NCBI GenBank assembly: GCA_017547755.1
Contig: JAFYOX010000107.1
Location: forward strand, 86,040-150,039
DNA length: 64,000 nt
Source: Clostridia bacterium
GTDB lineage: Bacteria; Bacillota; Clostridia; Oscillospirales; CAG-272
Direction of reading: 5' to 3'
The translations under genes and the position numbers were made by a program. The notes beneath the pieces were generated by a model. The model did not search any database. It saw only the letters and a list, made by a program, of their open reading frames with translations, and was not told where the DNA came from. Shown in pieces: positions 43,971-53,559 of this stretch (positions within the stretch are counted from its first letter, which is position 1; each line of letters opens with the position of its first letter).

Positions 43971-43999
43971 AAAGTGCGGACTTGAAAAATCCGCACTTT
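43971..43999. terminator. bidirectional terminator between sigF and pgm
   Basis: AAAGTGCGGA (43971-43980) pairs with TCCGCACTTT (43990-43999), with A-rich and T-rich flanks. Confidence 0.85.
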
Positions 44000-44022
44000 C
44001 TTTATTTGATGATACCGGAAAA

Positions 44023-45771
44023 TTACTTCTTCAGAGAATTCTGGGGAAGGCCGAGCATGGTTTCCAGCGAGTTGGTGGATGCCTTGACGTTGGATGCCGC
44101 TTCGTTTTCGTCCCTGCCGTTTGCGAGGATGTAGAACTTGATCTTCGGTTCGGTACCGGACGGACGTGCAACGACGACGTTGCCGTTTTCCGTCTTGAAG
44201 TACATGACGTTGGACTTCGGCAGGTTGGTGCCGGTCACTTCGCCGGTGATGGTGTTCTTGGAGGTTTCCGCCTGATAGTCACGGATGTTGACAACACGGC
44301 TGCCTGCGATCTCAGTGGGTTCGTTCGCACGGAGAGTATCCATGAGAGCTGCTATCTTTTCCTTGCCGTCGAGACCTTCCATGTAGATTTCCGCGGAATT
44401 TTCAAGATAGAAGCCGTACTTTTCGTACAGGGAGTTGAGCGCGTCGATGAGGGTCATACCCTTGAGGGAGTAGAACGCCGCCATTTCGCAGATGAGCATG
44501 GATGCGGCAACGCCGTCCTTGTCACGTGCATAGGAGCCCTTCATGTAGCCGTAGCTTTCTTCGTAGCCGAGGAGGTAGGTGCCTTCGCCCTTTGCTTCGT
44601 GTTCGCCGATGACTTCCGCGATGAACTTGAAGCCGGTGAGAACGTTGTAGAGTTCCACGCCGTGTGCCGCGCAGATCGCGGTAGCCATTTCGCTCGTTAC
44701 GATCGTCTTGATCGCGTAAGCGTCTGCGGGCATCTTGCCCTGTTCTTCGAGTGCGGTGAAGATGTAGTCGAGAAGGAGAGAACCCATCTGGTTGCCGGTG
44801 ATGCAGCGGAATTCGCCGGACTTGTCGCGCGCCATAACGCCGACGCGGTCACAGTCGGGGTCGGTCGCAACGATCAGGTCGGCGGAATCGTACTGAGCCG
44901 CAACCTTGATGCCTTCCGCGAAGGCCGCCGGATATTCCGGATTCGGCTTTGCAAGACCCGGGAAGTTTCCGTCGGGAGTCATCTGGCAGTCGACGGGATG
45001 GAGATTCTTTACGCCGATACGGCGGAGAACTTCGGGAACGATACGGTAGCCGGCACCGCAGAGAGGCGTGTAAACAACGTGCAGTTCGTCAGCCGCACGG
45101 CCGATCACGTCCGGATAAACCTGTTCGCCGATGACGTTGTTCATGAAGATTTCGTCAAATTCCGCGCCGACCATGGTGATGAGGGATTCGTCCGCCTTGT
45201 CACGGCCGGGAACATCGTTGAGAATGTCGGTGGAGTAGATGAAATTCGAAACATGGTCCGCCATGTCCTTGGTCGGCTGTGCACCGTCTTCCCAGTAGAG
45301 CTTGTAGCCGTTGTAAGCGGACGGGTTATGGGATGCGGTGATGTTGATGCCGGCGATACAGCCGAAGTAGCGTACGCCTGCGGAGAGCATGGGAGTCGGG
45401 CGGAGTTCGTCAAACAGGTAAACCTTGATGCCGTGTGCGGTCAGAACTTCCGCGCAGCGTCTTGCAAAGAGGGCGGAGTTGTTGCGGCTGTCGCAGCCGA
45501 TGATCACGCCGCGTTCCTTTTCATTGCCGCCGAGGGATTCGATGGCACGTGCCACGCCTTCGGTTGCCTGTGCAACGGTGTAGACGTTCATCATGGCACA
45601 GCCGGCGCTCATCTTGGAGCGCAGACCACCGGTACCGAATTCCATGTAGGAATCAAAACGGAACTTGATTTCGTCTTCGTTGCCTTCGAGGGCACGGAGT
45701 TCCGCTTTGGTATCTTTGTCTACCACGTCGGATGCGAGCCATTCGAGATATCTCTGCTTGTATGCTTCCAT
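44023..45771 (-). CDS. pgm: phospho-sugar mutase (phosphoglucomutase/phosphomannomutase)
   Basis: The product, about 582 aa, interconverts glucose-1-P and glucose-6-P, linking glycogen to glycolysis. The phosphoserine loop is GINITASHNPSAYNGYK, the metal site ATDPDCDRVGV, the sugar loop GYEESYGYMKG and the phosphate loop ARPSGTEPKIKFY. The long form fits Firmicute PgcA-type enzymes. Start MEAYKQRYL at 45771 is 9 nt from AAAGGA; ATG 45777 is only 3 nt from it. It is downstream of the unknown gene and htpG with a 54-bp gap. Confidence 0.93.
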   Translation of the reverse strand: MEAYKQRYLEWLASDVVDKDTKAELRALEGNEDEIKFRFDSYMEFGTGGLRSKMSAGCAMMNVYTVAQATEGVARAIESLGGNEKERGVIIGCDSRNNSALFARRCAEVLTAHGIKVYLFDELRPTPMLSAGVRYFGCIAGINITASHNPSAYNGYKLYWEDGAQPTKDMADHVSNFIYSTDILNDVPGRDKADESLITMVGAEFDEIFMNNVIGEQVYPDVIGRAADELHVVYTPLCGAGYRIVPEVLRRIGVKNLHPVDCQMTPDGNFPGLAKPNPEYPAAFAEGIKVAAQYDSADLIVATDPDCDRVGVMARDKSGEFRCITGNQMGSLLLDYIFTALEEQGKMPADAYAIKTIVTSEMATAICAAHGVELYNVLTGFKFIAEVIGEHEAKGEGTYLLGYEESYGYMKGSYARDKDGVAASMLICEMAAFYSLKGMTLIDALNSLYEKYGFYLENSAEIYMEGLDGKEKIAALMDTLRANEPTEIAGSRVVNIRDYQAETSKNTITGEVTGTNLPKSNVMYFKTENGNVVVARPSGTEPKIKFYILANGRDENEAASNVKASTNSLETMLGLPQNSLKK

Positions 45772-45825
45772 AATCATAAATCCTTTCACATTCGGGAGAG
45801 TCTGCCGATCCGCAGAAAAGGCGGA

Positions 45826-46719
45826 TCAGGTCAGGATATCGTAAATTCCGGAAACGTCGTAGCGGATGTGCGACGCTTCGAGAAAAATATACATAGCTTC
45901 CAGATCGGCACCGGTGATGTCAAACTGGAGAGTGAGTGCCGGACGTTCGCCGTAATAATCGGACATCCGGAAGGCGGACGGTGCGGTAGTGATGTTCAGA
46001 ATTTCCGCGCCGAACACCTCGCAGGAGGAAAGAAAAGTACCGGTTTTCAGGTTTTCCGTGATCACAAAGGACAGATCCATGTACCGCCATGCGCCGCAGA
46101 GGTCGGGGATCGAACCGGGAAGGGTACCGAGTCCCTTTTTCAGCAGGGCAAAGCGCATGACCGTGTCGTCGTTCATTTCAACGTCGGCTTCCAGCGCGAT
46201 TTTCAGGTCGTACTTGGACTGCAGTCTGTGGAACGAGAGCAGAGGACCGTCCGCGGAGCTTGAGACCGGCAGGATGCCGTAGGTACAGCGTCCGTAGTAG
46301 ACTTCCTCGCAGACTTCTCTGAAACCGGGAAAATAATTTGCCGTCACACGTTCGAACACACGCTCGAAAATGCGGTAGGCGCGGTCGGAAAACGTGTTCT
46401 GCATATAGGCGATCCGCGCGGCATCCCCGGGGTTTTCGTCGTCGTCGGCATACGTATCGATGAAGCCGAAACTGCCCGTGTCCGTGAATTCCACGCAGAA
46501 CCGGGCAAAATCCGGCGATACCAGATCAACCGGAGTATTGCCAAACTGCGCGCGGTATATTCCCGCGATTTCATCCGGGGTCAGCGTATCGTTCTTCTGC
46601 CGTGCGGACAGTGCCGCCTCATGATACACGCCCGTACGGAGAACCGCAAGATTTGCAGCCGCGCTTTCCAGAAGAGTCACATTCCTCCGGAAGATTTCCT
46701 CGTCACCGCCGCGTGCCAT
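45826..46719 (-). CDS. unknown protein, possibly prephenate-dehydratase-like fold
   Basis: The 297-residue protein starts within the htpG stop (TAATG junction), so it is translated together with htpG. A helical N-terminus (1-65) is followed by a region with the segment CTYGILPVSSSADGPLLSFHRL, which faintly recalls the GVVPIENSxxG motif of prephenate dehydratase-type periplasmic-binding folds, and by two-fold repeated strands. No catalytic TRF motif of true prephenate dehydratase is visible. I do not assign a function. Its coupling to the chaperone HtpG is the notable point. Confidence 0.7.
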   Translation of the reverse strand: MARGGDEEIFRRNVTLLESAAANLAVLRTGVYHEAALSARQKNDTLTPDEIAGIYRAQFGNTPVDLVSPDFARFCVEFTDTGSFGFIDTYADDDENPGDAARIAYMQNTFSDRAYRIFERVFERVTANYFPGFREVCEEVYYGRCTYGILPVSSSADGPLLSFHRLQSKYDLKIALEADVEMNDDTVMRFALLKKGLGTLPGSIPDLCGAWRYMDLSFVITENLKTGTFLSSCEVFGAEILNITTAPSAFRMSDYYGERPALTLQFDITGADLEAMYIFLEASHIRYDVSGIYDILT

Positions 46720-48584
46720 TACAGCTTTCCTAAAATGTCGTAGCTGTCGGAAAGGAACGCTACCAGTTCTTCCGCGGTGAGCTGTCTCTGGGAGAGGGAA
46801 GAGAGCATATAGACCTGGCGTGCAATGGTTTCCGCCAGAGCTTCGTTTCCGCCGTCCACGAGAGAGATCATCTTGTCAACCAGCGGAGACGCGGTGTTGA
46901 GGATGAGCGTCTGTTCAAGCGGCATGCCTGCGCCCATGTTGTAGAGTTTCATCATGTCGTTCATGCGGCGCGCTTCTTCGGAAATGTTCAGCAGAGCCGG
47001 GGTGGACGCATCCTTGAGACGGTCGAATTCCACCTTGGTGGATTCGCCGGCGATCTTTTTGAAGAGGTCGGCAACGGCGGTGTTTTCCGTCTTGTCGCCG
47101 TCCGCCTTGAGAACGTCCGCGATTTCCGCGTCGATGCGGCAGAACTTCACGCCTTCGCGATTCTGTTCGACGGTGTGGATGAACTGCGTGTCGATCACGC
47201 GGTCAAGCAGGATCACGTCGATGCCTTCTGCGGCGAACATGGAGATGTACTTCGACTGTGCAGTCGCGTCGTTGGCGTAGTAAACCTTGTTTTCGTGCTT
47301 TTCCTTTGCCGCGTCGAGGTATTCGTCGAGGGTGACGAAACCGCCGCCGCACTTTTCAAACAGGATATTCGCACTCACGCGGTCATAGAACTTCTTGTCG
47401 CGCATACAGCCGTATTCGACGAAGGTCTTGAGATCGCGCCAGATGGATTCGAAGTTTTCGCGGTCGTTGGTGAACATCTGGTTCAGCTTGTCCGCTACCT
47501 TCTTGGTGATGTGTGCGGAGATCTTCGAAACGTAGCCGCTGTTCTGGAGATAGCTTCTCGATACGTTCAGCGGAAGTTCGGGGCAGTCGAGAACGCCCTT
47601 GAGCATCAGCAGATATTCGGGGATGACTTCCTTGATGTTGTCCGCGACGAAGACCTGATTGTAGTACAGCTTGACCTGTCCTTCAAGGCTTTCGTATTCG
47701 TTGGAAATGCGCGGGAAGTAGAGGATACCCTTGAAGTTCAGCGGGTAATCCGCCTTCAGATGGATGTGGAACAGGGGTTCCTTCCAGTCGGAGAAGACCT
47801 TGCGGTAGAAATCCTTGTATTCTTCGTCGGTGCAGTCGGACGGATTCTTCTGCCACAGCGGTTCGGTATCGTTGATCGGCTGGGGTTCTTTGGATTCGTT
47901 TTCTTCGGATTCCGCAGATTCTTCCGCATTCGCGTCTTCGAAGAAGATCGGAACGGGCATGAACGCGCAGTACTTGCCGAGAACTTCCTTCAGTTTGTAT
48001 TCGGAGAGGAATTCCTTTCCTTCTTCGTTGATGTGCATGATAACGGCGGTACCGAAGCCGTCGATGAGACCGTCTTCGTCGTCGTAATTGCTTTCGATTT
48101 CGTAATTGCCGTCATCGCCGCAGGTCCACTTTACGCAGGGTGCACCGGTGTAGGACTTCGTGATGACGTCTACGGTATCGCTGACCATATAGGCAGAGTA
48201 GAAACCGAGACCGAAGTGACCGATGATGCCGTTCTGCTGGGCGTCGCTGTTTTCGCCTTCGTACTTCTGGATGAATTCCATTGCGCCGGAGAGGGCGATC
48301 TGACAGATATATTTTCTGACTTCTTCTTCCGTCATGCCGATCCCGTTGTCAATGACGGTCAGGGTGGACGCGTCCTTGTCGAGGATCACGCGGATCTTTG
48401 CGTCGAGATCGATGTCCTTCGCTTCGCCAAGAGAAATGAGGCGGCGCAGCTTGGTGATCGCGTCGCAGGCGTTCGAAGTGATCTCACGCAGGAAGATTTC
48501 CTTTTCGGAATAGAGCCATTTCTTGATAATCGGGAAAATGTGTTCGAGTTCGATGGAAATTCCACCGTGCTGGGTGTTTGCCAT
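46719..48584 (-). CDS. htpG: molecular chaperone HtpG (Hsp90)
   Basis: HtpG (621 aa) is the bacterial Hsp90 ATPase. The GHKL ATP site is seen as REITSNACDAITKL, IDNGIGMTEEEV and GHFGLGFYSAYMVSD. The middle domain has LPLNVSRSYLQ. An acidic stretch (about 215-240, EESAESEENESKE) sits between the N and middle domains, unusual for bacterial HtpG and reminiscent of the charged linker of eukaryotic Hsp90, though short. It is first in an operon with the unknown gene and pgm. Confidence 0.95.
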   Translation of the reverse strand: MANTQHGGISIELEHIFPIIKKWLYSEKEIFLREITSNACDAITKLRRLISLGEAKDIDLDAKIRVILDKDASTLTVIDNGIGMTEEEVRKYICQIALSGAMEFIQKYEGENSDAQQNGIIGHFGLGFYSAYMVSDTVDVITKSYTGAPCVKWTCGDDGNYEIESNYDDEDGLIDGFGTAVIMHINEEGKEFLSEYKLKEVLGKYCAFMPVPIFFEDANAEESAESEENESKEPQPINDTEPLWQKNPSDCTDEEYKDFYRKVFSDWKEPLFHIHLKADYPLNFKGILYFPRISNEYESLEGQVKLYYNQVFVADNIKEVIPEYLLMLKGVLDCPELPLNVSRSYLQNSGYVSKISAHITKKVADKLNQMFTNDRENFESIWRDLKTFVEYGCMRDKKFYDRVSANILFEKCGGGFVTLDEYLDAAKEKHENKVYYANDATAQSKYISMFAAEGIDVILLDRVIDTQFIHTVEQNREGVKFCRIDAEIADVLKADGDKTENTAVADLFKKIAGESTKVEFDRLKDASTPALLNISEEARRMNDMMKLYNMGAGMPLEQTLILNTASPLVDKMISLVDGGNEALAETIARQVYMLSSLSQRQLTAEELVAFLSDSYDILGKL

Positions 48585-48642
48585 GAGAATTGCCTCCGTT
48601 GTTTAACGGTATTTTGCCGTAGTTATTTTTTCATACCTTATA

Positions 48643-48671
48643 ATTATATAACACAAAGCTATGTTTGTCAA
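48643..48671 (-). promoter_or_regulatory. strong promoter of htpG
   Basis: TTGACA (48666-48671), 17 bp, TATAAT (48643-48648): both hexamers perfect. No CIRCE element was seen. Confidence 0.8.
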
Positions 48672-48720
48672 GAATTTCCCGGCATCGGAAATGTACGAAA
48701 GTGACGTCCGAAAAACCGAA

Positions 48721-48768
48721 AAATCGGGAAAACTCCCCCGCATCTGACGGGGAAAGTCTTCCCGATTT
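48721..48768 (-). terminator. terminator of the phosphoribosyltransferase gene
   Basis: A stem with outer arms AAATCGGGAA (48721-48730) and TTCCCGATTT (48759-48768) and inner CCCCG / CGGGG. It lies 8 bp beyond the stop. Confidence 0.75.
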
Positions 48769-48775
48769 CTGAAAA

Positions 48776-49345
48776 TCAGTGAATAGTACCTTCGATGACC
48801 GTTCCGTCCGGATGGAACAGAGGCAGTTTTTCGAGGTAAATGAGGTCTTCGCGTACCTGCGCATCGCCTTCGGCAAGGATCGCCATGCGTCCGACGATGT
48901 TTCCGCCGGCAGCTTCGATGAGCTTTTCGACTGCCGCGAGGGATTCACCGGTCGAGATGACGTCATCCACGATCAGGATCTTTGCACCCTTCATGAGTTC
49001 GGCGTCCGCCTTGTCGAGGAAGAGGCTCTGTTCGCCGGCGGTCGTGATGGACTGTACCTTCACTTCAAAAACGCCGGTCATATACGCCTTTGCCTTCTTG
49101 CGGGCAACGAAATACTTCTGATTTCCGGCAAGACGAGCCATTTCATGTGCCAGCGGAATACCCTTTGCTTCCGCAGTGATGATATAGTCGTATTCCGGTG
49201 CACGTTCGAGAAGCGCACCTGCGGCAGCCGTCGTCAGTTCCGGATCCCCGAAAATAACAAATGCTCCGATCGCAAGATTTTCATTCAGCGGACAGATCGG
49301 CAGCGCACGATCCACACCCGCAATGGTCATAGGATAAGTCAGCAT
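48776..49345 (-). CDS. phosphoribosyltransferase, adenine-type-like
   Basis: The 189-residue protein has the type I PRTase fold. The PRPP-binding motif is ILIVDDVISTGESL, and YDYIITAEAKGIPLAHEMA and KYFVARKKAKAYM match APRT/xanthine-PRT relatives. The C-terminal hood is LEKLPLF. It may salvage adenine or another purine, or act as a PRPP-sensing regulator. It lies after pheT, separated by repeat copy H, which may act as a terminator, so it could be transcribed separately. Confidence 0.82.
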   Translation of the reverse strand: MLTYPMTIAGVDRALPICPLNENLAIGAFVIFGDPELTTAAAGALLERAPEYDYIITAEAKGIPLAHEMARLAGNQKYFVARKKAKAYMTGVFEVKVQSITTAGEQSLFLDKADAELMKGAKILIVDDVISTGESLAAVEKLIEAAGGNIVGRMAILAEGDAQVREDLIYLEKLPLFHPDGTVIEGTIH

Positions 49346-49393
49346 AATCGTATATCCTTTCTATAGATCTGCAAAAACTTTGTCAATCCATTT

Positions 49394-49457
49394 TGTTGAA
49401 AAGTTTTTGAGGATGGGGTCCGGGGAAGGAACTTTTTTCAAAAAGTTCCTTCCCCGG
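49394..49457 (-). repeat. hairpin-plus-tail repeat (copy H) after pheT
   Basis: An 18-bp stem CCGGGGAAGGAACTTTTT / AAAAAGTTCCTTCCCCGG (49420-49438 and 49440-49457), then on the minus strand the tail ACCCCATCCTC and AAAAACTTTTCAAC. The stem is nearly identical to copy F at 37357. Confidence 0.75.
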
Positions 49458-49463
49458 AAAAAA

Positions 49464-51878
49464 TTATCTTAACTTAACGCCGAGTTCAGTTTCAAGTGCG
49501 CTGAGGATCGCAGCAGCAGCTTCGTCTGCTTCGGTGTCGGTGAGGGTCTTGTCTTCACCGCGGAGCATGACGGCGTAGGACATGCTCTTCTTACCTTCGC
49601 CGAGCTGCGGGCCGCGGTAGATGTCGAAGAGTTCAACATTTGCAACGAGCTTGTTCGCAGCCTTGATGACAGCTGCAACGGAACCTGCTTCTACGGTTTC
49701 GTCGCAGACGAAGGAGAAGTCACGTTCGATCGCGGGATGCTTCGGGATCGCGGTGTAGCGGATTTCCGCACGGCGAGCGGCGTAGATCGCGTCAACAGCG
49801 AGTTCTGCGATGTAAACCTTGCAGCCGATGCCGTAGTTGTCTGCGGTTTCCGGATGTGCTTCGCCGAATACGCCGAGACATACATCGCCGGCGTAGATTT
49901 CCGCGCATCTGCCCGGATGGAACGTCGGTTCGGTCTTGCAGGACTTGAAGGAAGCGTCAGAAATACCTGCGATTGCGAGGATCGCTTCCACATAACCCTT
50001 CATGCGGTAGAAGCCGACCTTGTCGTCCGCGGAGATGAAGCCGAGGGTCAGACGTGCGGGTTCTTCCGGAAGTTCGTTGGCAGTCGTGGGAAGGTAAACC
50101 TTTGCGTTTTCGAACAGGAGCATATCGCGGTTCTTTACGCTGTAGTTGTCTGCGAGGATCTTCAGCATGGACGGCAGAGCGGTCGTACGCATTACGGAAG
50201 TATCTTCACCGAGCGGGTTGGAGATCACAACGCACTTGCGGCGGCTGTCGTCTGCGGCAAGACGGATCTTGTCGTAGTAAGAGGGAGAAATGAAGGAGAA
50301 GGTTTCGATTTCGTTGAAGCCCATACCAACGAGCATATCGTGGAGACGTACGTCGAAGCTCTGACGTTCGGTTCTTGCGCCGACGGTCGGGCTTGCGGAG
50401 TTGGAAAGGGTGGACTGGATTTCGTTGTAGCCGTACATACGGATGATTTCTTCGGCAAGGTCGTTCATGCAGCGGACGTCGTCACGGAAGAAGGGAACCG
50501 TTACGGAAGTCATATCTTCGGATACTTCGAAATCGAGCTTGCGGAGGGTTTCCGCCATATATTCGAGAGTAAGGTTTACGCCGAGGAAGTTGTTGATCAC
50601 ATCTGCGTTGAGCGGAAGGGTCGCCTTTTCCTTCTTGGTCGGGTAAACGTCGATGGTGCCGCCGACAACTTCACCGGCGCCGAGGAGTTCGATGAGTTCG
50701 CACGCACGGTCGAGAGCGGGCATGGTGTTTTCACAGTCAAGACCCTTTTCGAAACGTGCGGAAGATTCGGTTCTCATACCGAGCTTCTTCGCGGTCACGC
50801 GGACGTTGCCCGGATGGAAAGTTGCGGATTCGAAGACAACGGTGGTGGTGGAGTCGGTGATTTCGCTGTTTTCGCCGCCCATAACGCCTGCGAGAGCAAC
50901 GGCCTTCTTGCTGTCTGCGATCACGAGCATGGTGGAGTCGAGATCGTGCGGGATGCTGTCGAGGGAAACGAACTTTTCGCCGTCTTCCGCCTTGCGGACG
51001 TTGATGGAAGCGCCGTCGAGGCAGCGGTAGTCGAATGCGTGCATCGGCTGACCGTATTCGAGCATGACGTAGTTGGTGATGTCAACGATGTTGTTGATCG
51101 GACGCACGCCGGAGGAACGCAGCTTCATGCGGAGCCACAGCGGAGAGGGAGCGATCTTGACATTCTTGACTACGCGGGAAGAATAACGGTAGCAGTGTTC
51201 GGTGTCGGTGATCTTGACGTTGAGGTAGTTGGAGATATCGTCGCCGTCTGCGGATGCGTAATCGTGCTTCGGGGTGGAAAGATTGAGTTCCTTGCCGAAG
51301 GTAACGGCGGATTCACGTGCGAGACCGAGAACGGAGAGACAGTCGGGACGGTTGGAAGTGATTTCGAATTCCACAACGGTGTCGCGGAGACCGAGAGCTT
51401 CCACCATATCCGCGCCGAGCGGGATGTCGTCGAGACCGACGTGATTGAGGATCAGGATACCGTCTTCGATCGCGCCGGGCATATCGTTGAGGGAGAGACC
51501 GAGTTCGGCGATGGAGCAGAACATACCTTCGGAAACTTCGCCGCGGAGCTTGCCTTTCTTGATCTTCACGTCGCCCGGGAGATGTGCGCCGTCGCGTGCA
51601 ACCGGAACGACCGCACCTTCAAATACGTTGGTAGCGGCGGTGATGACCTGGATGGGAGCGTCGATGCCGACGTCCACCTTGCAGACAACGAGACGTTCTG
51701 CGTTGGGGTGACGGGAGATTTCGAGGATCTTGCCGCAGACAACGCCGGAAATATCGGTTCCGATTTCTTCGAAACCTTCAACCTTGCTTCCGGACATGGT
51801 CATCCGGTCGCAGTACTCTTTTATCGTAATGTCGCTGACATCGGTATAGTCAGCGAGCCATTTCATGGAAAGCTGCAT
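49464..51878 (-). CDS. pheT: phenylalanyl-tRNA synthetase beta subunit
   Basis: PheT (804 aa) forms the alpha2-beta2 enzyme charging tRNA-Phe. Domains: an OB-fold tRNA-binding region (about 40-150, GKILEISRHPNAERLVVCKVD), B3/B4 with editing (about 210-380, SNRPDCLSVLGLARE, RPINNIVDITNYVMLEYGQPMHAFD), B5 (about 400-480), a catalytic-like domain and a C-terminal anticodon-binding ferredoxin fold (about 710-804). The gene is third in the T-box operon, separated from pheS by udk. Confidence 0.95.
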   Translation of the reverse strand: MQLSMKWLADYTDVSDITIKEYCDRMTMSGSKVEGFEEIGTDISGVVCGKILEISRHPNAERLVVCKVDVGIDAPIQVITAATNVFEGAVVPVARDGAHLPGDVKIKKGKLRGEVSEGMFCSIAELGLSLNDMPGAIEDGILILNHVGLDDIPLGADMVEALGLRDTVVEFEITSNRPDCLSVLGLARESAVTFGKELNLSTPKHDYASADGDDISNYLNVKITDTEHCYRYSSRVVKNVKIAPSPLWLRMKLRSSGVRPINNIVDITNYVMLEYGQPMHAFDYRCLDGASINVRKAEDGEKFVSLDSIPHDLDSTMLVIADSKKAVALAGVMGGENSEITDSTTTVVFESATFHPGNVRVTAKKLGMRTESSARFEKGLDCENTMPALDRACELIELLGAGEVVGGTIDVYPTKKEKATLPLNADVINNFLGVNLTLEYMAETLRKLDFEVSEDMTSVTVPFFRDDVRCMNDLAEEIIRMYGYNEIQSTLSNSASPTVGARTERQSFDVRLHDMLVGMGFNEIETFSFISPSYYDKIRLAADDSRRKCVVISNPLGEDTSVMRTTALPSMLKILADNYSVKNRDMLLFENAKVYLPTTANELPEEPARLTLGFISADDKVGFYRMKGYVEAILAIAGISDASFKSCKTEPTFHPGRCAEIYAGDVCLGVFGEAHPETADNYGIGCKVYIAELAVDAIYAARRAEIRYTAIPKHPAIERDFSFVCDETVEAGSVAAVIKAANKLVANVELFDIYRGPQLGEGKKSMSYAVMLRGEDKTLTDTEADEAAAAILSALETELGVKLR

Positions 51879-51903
51879 GGTAAATATACCTTTCTGTGTG
51901 ATT

Positions 51904-52440
51904 TTATAACATCGAATCGATGTACGACGTCAGGATGTTCACGGTCTTTTCCTTGAAAATACCGTTGACAACCATGTCGGCGTGCCATCTTGTAGGTTCA
52001 ATCAGTTCGTTGTGACGGAAGCGTACCGTGTCGATGTAGCGGGCAGTGATTTCGTCGAAGGTCTGGCCGCGTGCTTCGAACCGGCGGATACGGCGGACAA
52101 GACGTTCGTCGCTGTTGAGGTCAACGAAGATCTTTAAGTCGAGCTTGTCGCGGATCTCGGTCAGATACAGGGCGAAAAGGCCTTCGATGATGACAATCCG
52201 GACGTCGGAAGCGATCGCCGCGTTGAAATCGCGGTACAGGTCGTCAAGCAGGAGAGCGTCGGGATGGTTGTGTTCCACATACTCGATCCCGGTCACAGGC
52301 GCAATGGTGGTGATAAAAGGACGGCGGAAATAGGCATCCATGTGAAGAACTTTGCATTTTTCACCATAGTAGCTTTCCAGTTTTTCGCTCAGCGTGCTCT
52401 TGCCGCTGCAAGTGCCGCCTGCAATACCAATAACAAACAT
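51904..52440 (-). CDS. udk: uridine kinase-like P-loop kinase
   Basis: The 178-residue protein has the Walker A GIAGGTCSGKSTLSEKL, the acidic base-binding HMDAYFRRPF, HNHPDALLLDDLYRDF, and IVIIEGLFALYL, the uridine-kinase/phosphoribulokinase pattern. It is shorter than classic Udk (about 205-215 aa) at the C-terminus, so nucleoside specificity is uncertain. It lies between pheS and pheT (57 and 25 bp gaps), an unusual place, and would be under the phenylalanine T-box. Confidence 0.85.
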   Translation of the reverse strand: MFVIGIAGGTCSGKSTLSEKLESYYGEKCKVLHMDAYFRRPFITTIAPVTGIEYVEHNHPDALLLDDLYRDFNAAIASDVRIVIIEGLFALYLTEIRDKLDLKIFVDLNSDERLVRRIRRFEARGQTFDEITARYIDTVRFRHNELIEPTRWHADMVVNGIFKEKTVNILTSYIDSML

Positions 52441-52497
52441 AACTGCACCTCTCTGTATATATTTTTATTTTTATCAGGAAAAACTTTATTTCGTTTC

Positions 52498-53511
52498 TCA
52501 GAACTGATTCAGGAATCTTACGTCGTTTTCGTAGAGATGACGCATATCGTCGATGCGGTACTTGAGCATCGCGATACGTTCTACGCCCATACCGAACGCG
52601 AAGCCGCTGTAGACTTCGGGATCGATGCCGCACATACGGAGGACGTTCGGGTGAACCATACCTGCGCCGAGGATTTCGATCCAGCCTTCACCCTTGCAGA
52701 GACGGCAGCCCTTGCCGCCGCAGACGAAGCAGGAAACGTCAACTTCCGCGGAAGGTTCGGTGAACGGGAAGTGGTGCGGACGGAAACGGATCTTGGTTTC
52801 TTCGCCGAACATGGTCTTTGCGAACATTTCAAGGGTACCCTTGAGGTCGCCCATGGTGATGCCCTTGTCAACAACGAGACCTTCTACCTGGTGGAACAGG
52901 GGAGAGTGGGTCGCGTCAACGGCGTCGGAACGGTATACACGTCCGGGAGAAAGGACCTTGATCGGGGGCTTCTGCTTTTCCATGGTACGTGCCTGAACCG
53001 GGGAGGTCTGGGAACGGAGAAGGATATTTTCGGTGATGTAGAAGGTGTCCTGCGTGTCGCGTGCCGGATGATCCTTCGGGATGTTCAGAGCCTGGAAGTT
53101 GTAGTAGTCGAGTTCGACTTCCGGACCTTCGACGATGGAATAACCCATGCCGAGGAAGATTTCTTCGAGCTGACGCTGAACGAGGGTGAGGGGATGGAAG
53201 TGACCCTGTGCGATCTTGTAGCCGGGGATGGTAACGTCGAGGCGTTCCGCTTCGAGCTTTTCTTCGATTTCACGTGCATGACGTTCCGCGGTCATTGCTT
53301 CGATCTTTGCTTCGATTTCCGCGCGGATGTCGTTTGCGAGCTGACCGATAACCGGACGTTCTTCGGCGGACAGCTTGCCCATGCCGCGGAGAACGGCGGT
53401 CAGTTCGCCTTTTTTGCCGAGGTACTTGATTCTAAGATCCTCGATATTTGCCGAAGGAGCGGAAAGAGCTTCCAGTGCTTCGGCCTTGATTTTTTCAAGG
53501 GTTTCTCTCAT
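52498..53511 (-). CDS. pheS: phenylalanyl-tRNA synthetase alpha subunit
   Basis: PheS (337 aa) is the catalytic subunit. An N-terminal coiled coil (1-85, [17 protein letters not shown]) is followed by the class II core: motif 2 [39 protein letters not shown], and motif 3 [14 protein letters not shown]. The start MRETLEKIK at 53511 follows AAAGGAT; an in-frame ATG eight codons earlier has no ribosome site. The frame continuing upstream to 53616 is T-box leader, not protein. Confidence 0.95.
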   Translation of the reverse strand: MRETLEKIKAEALEALSAPSANIEDLRIKYLGKKGELTAVLRGMGKLSAEERPVIGQLANDIRAEIEAKIEAMTAERHAREIEEKLEAERLDVTIPGYKIAQGHFHPLTLVQRQLEEIFLGMGYSIVEGPEVELDYYNFQALNIPKDHPARDTQDTFYITENILLRSQTSPVQARTMEKQKPPIKVLSPGRVYRSDAVDATHSPLFHQVEGLVVDKGITMGDLKGTLEMFAKTMFGEETKIRFRPHHFPFTEPSAEVDVSCFVCGGKGCRLCKGEGWIEILGAGMVHPNVLRMCGIDPEVYSGFAFGMGVERIAMLKYRIDDMRHLYENDVRFLNQF

Positions 53512-53559
53512 TTGTGTATGGATCCTTTCTTGCATTTCAGATGGGGAAGGGGTGCGTGA

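Noticed and set aside
11155..49457. Hairpin repeats as a CRISPR array
   Set aside because: Copies are tens of bases apart from genes and kilobases from each other, with no regular spacers and no cas genes.
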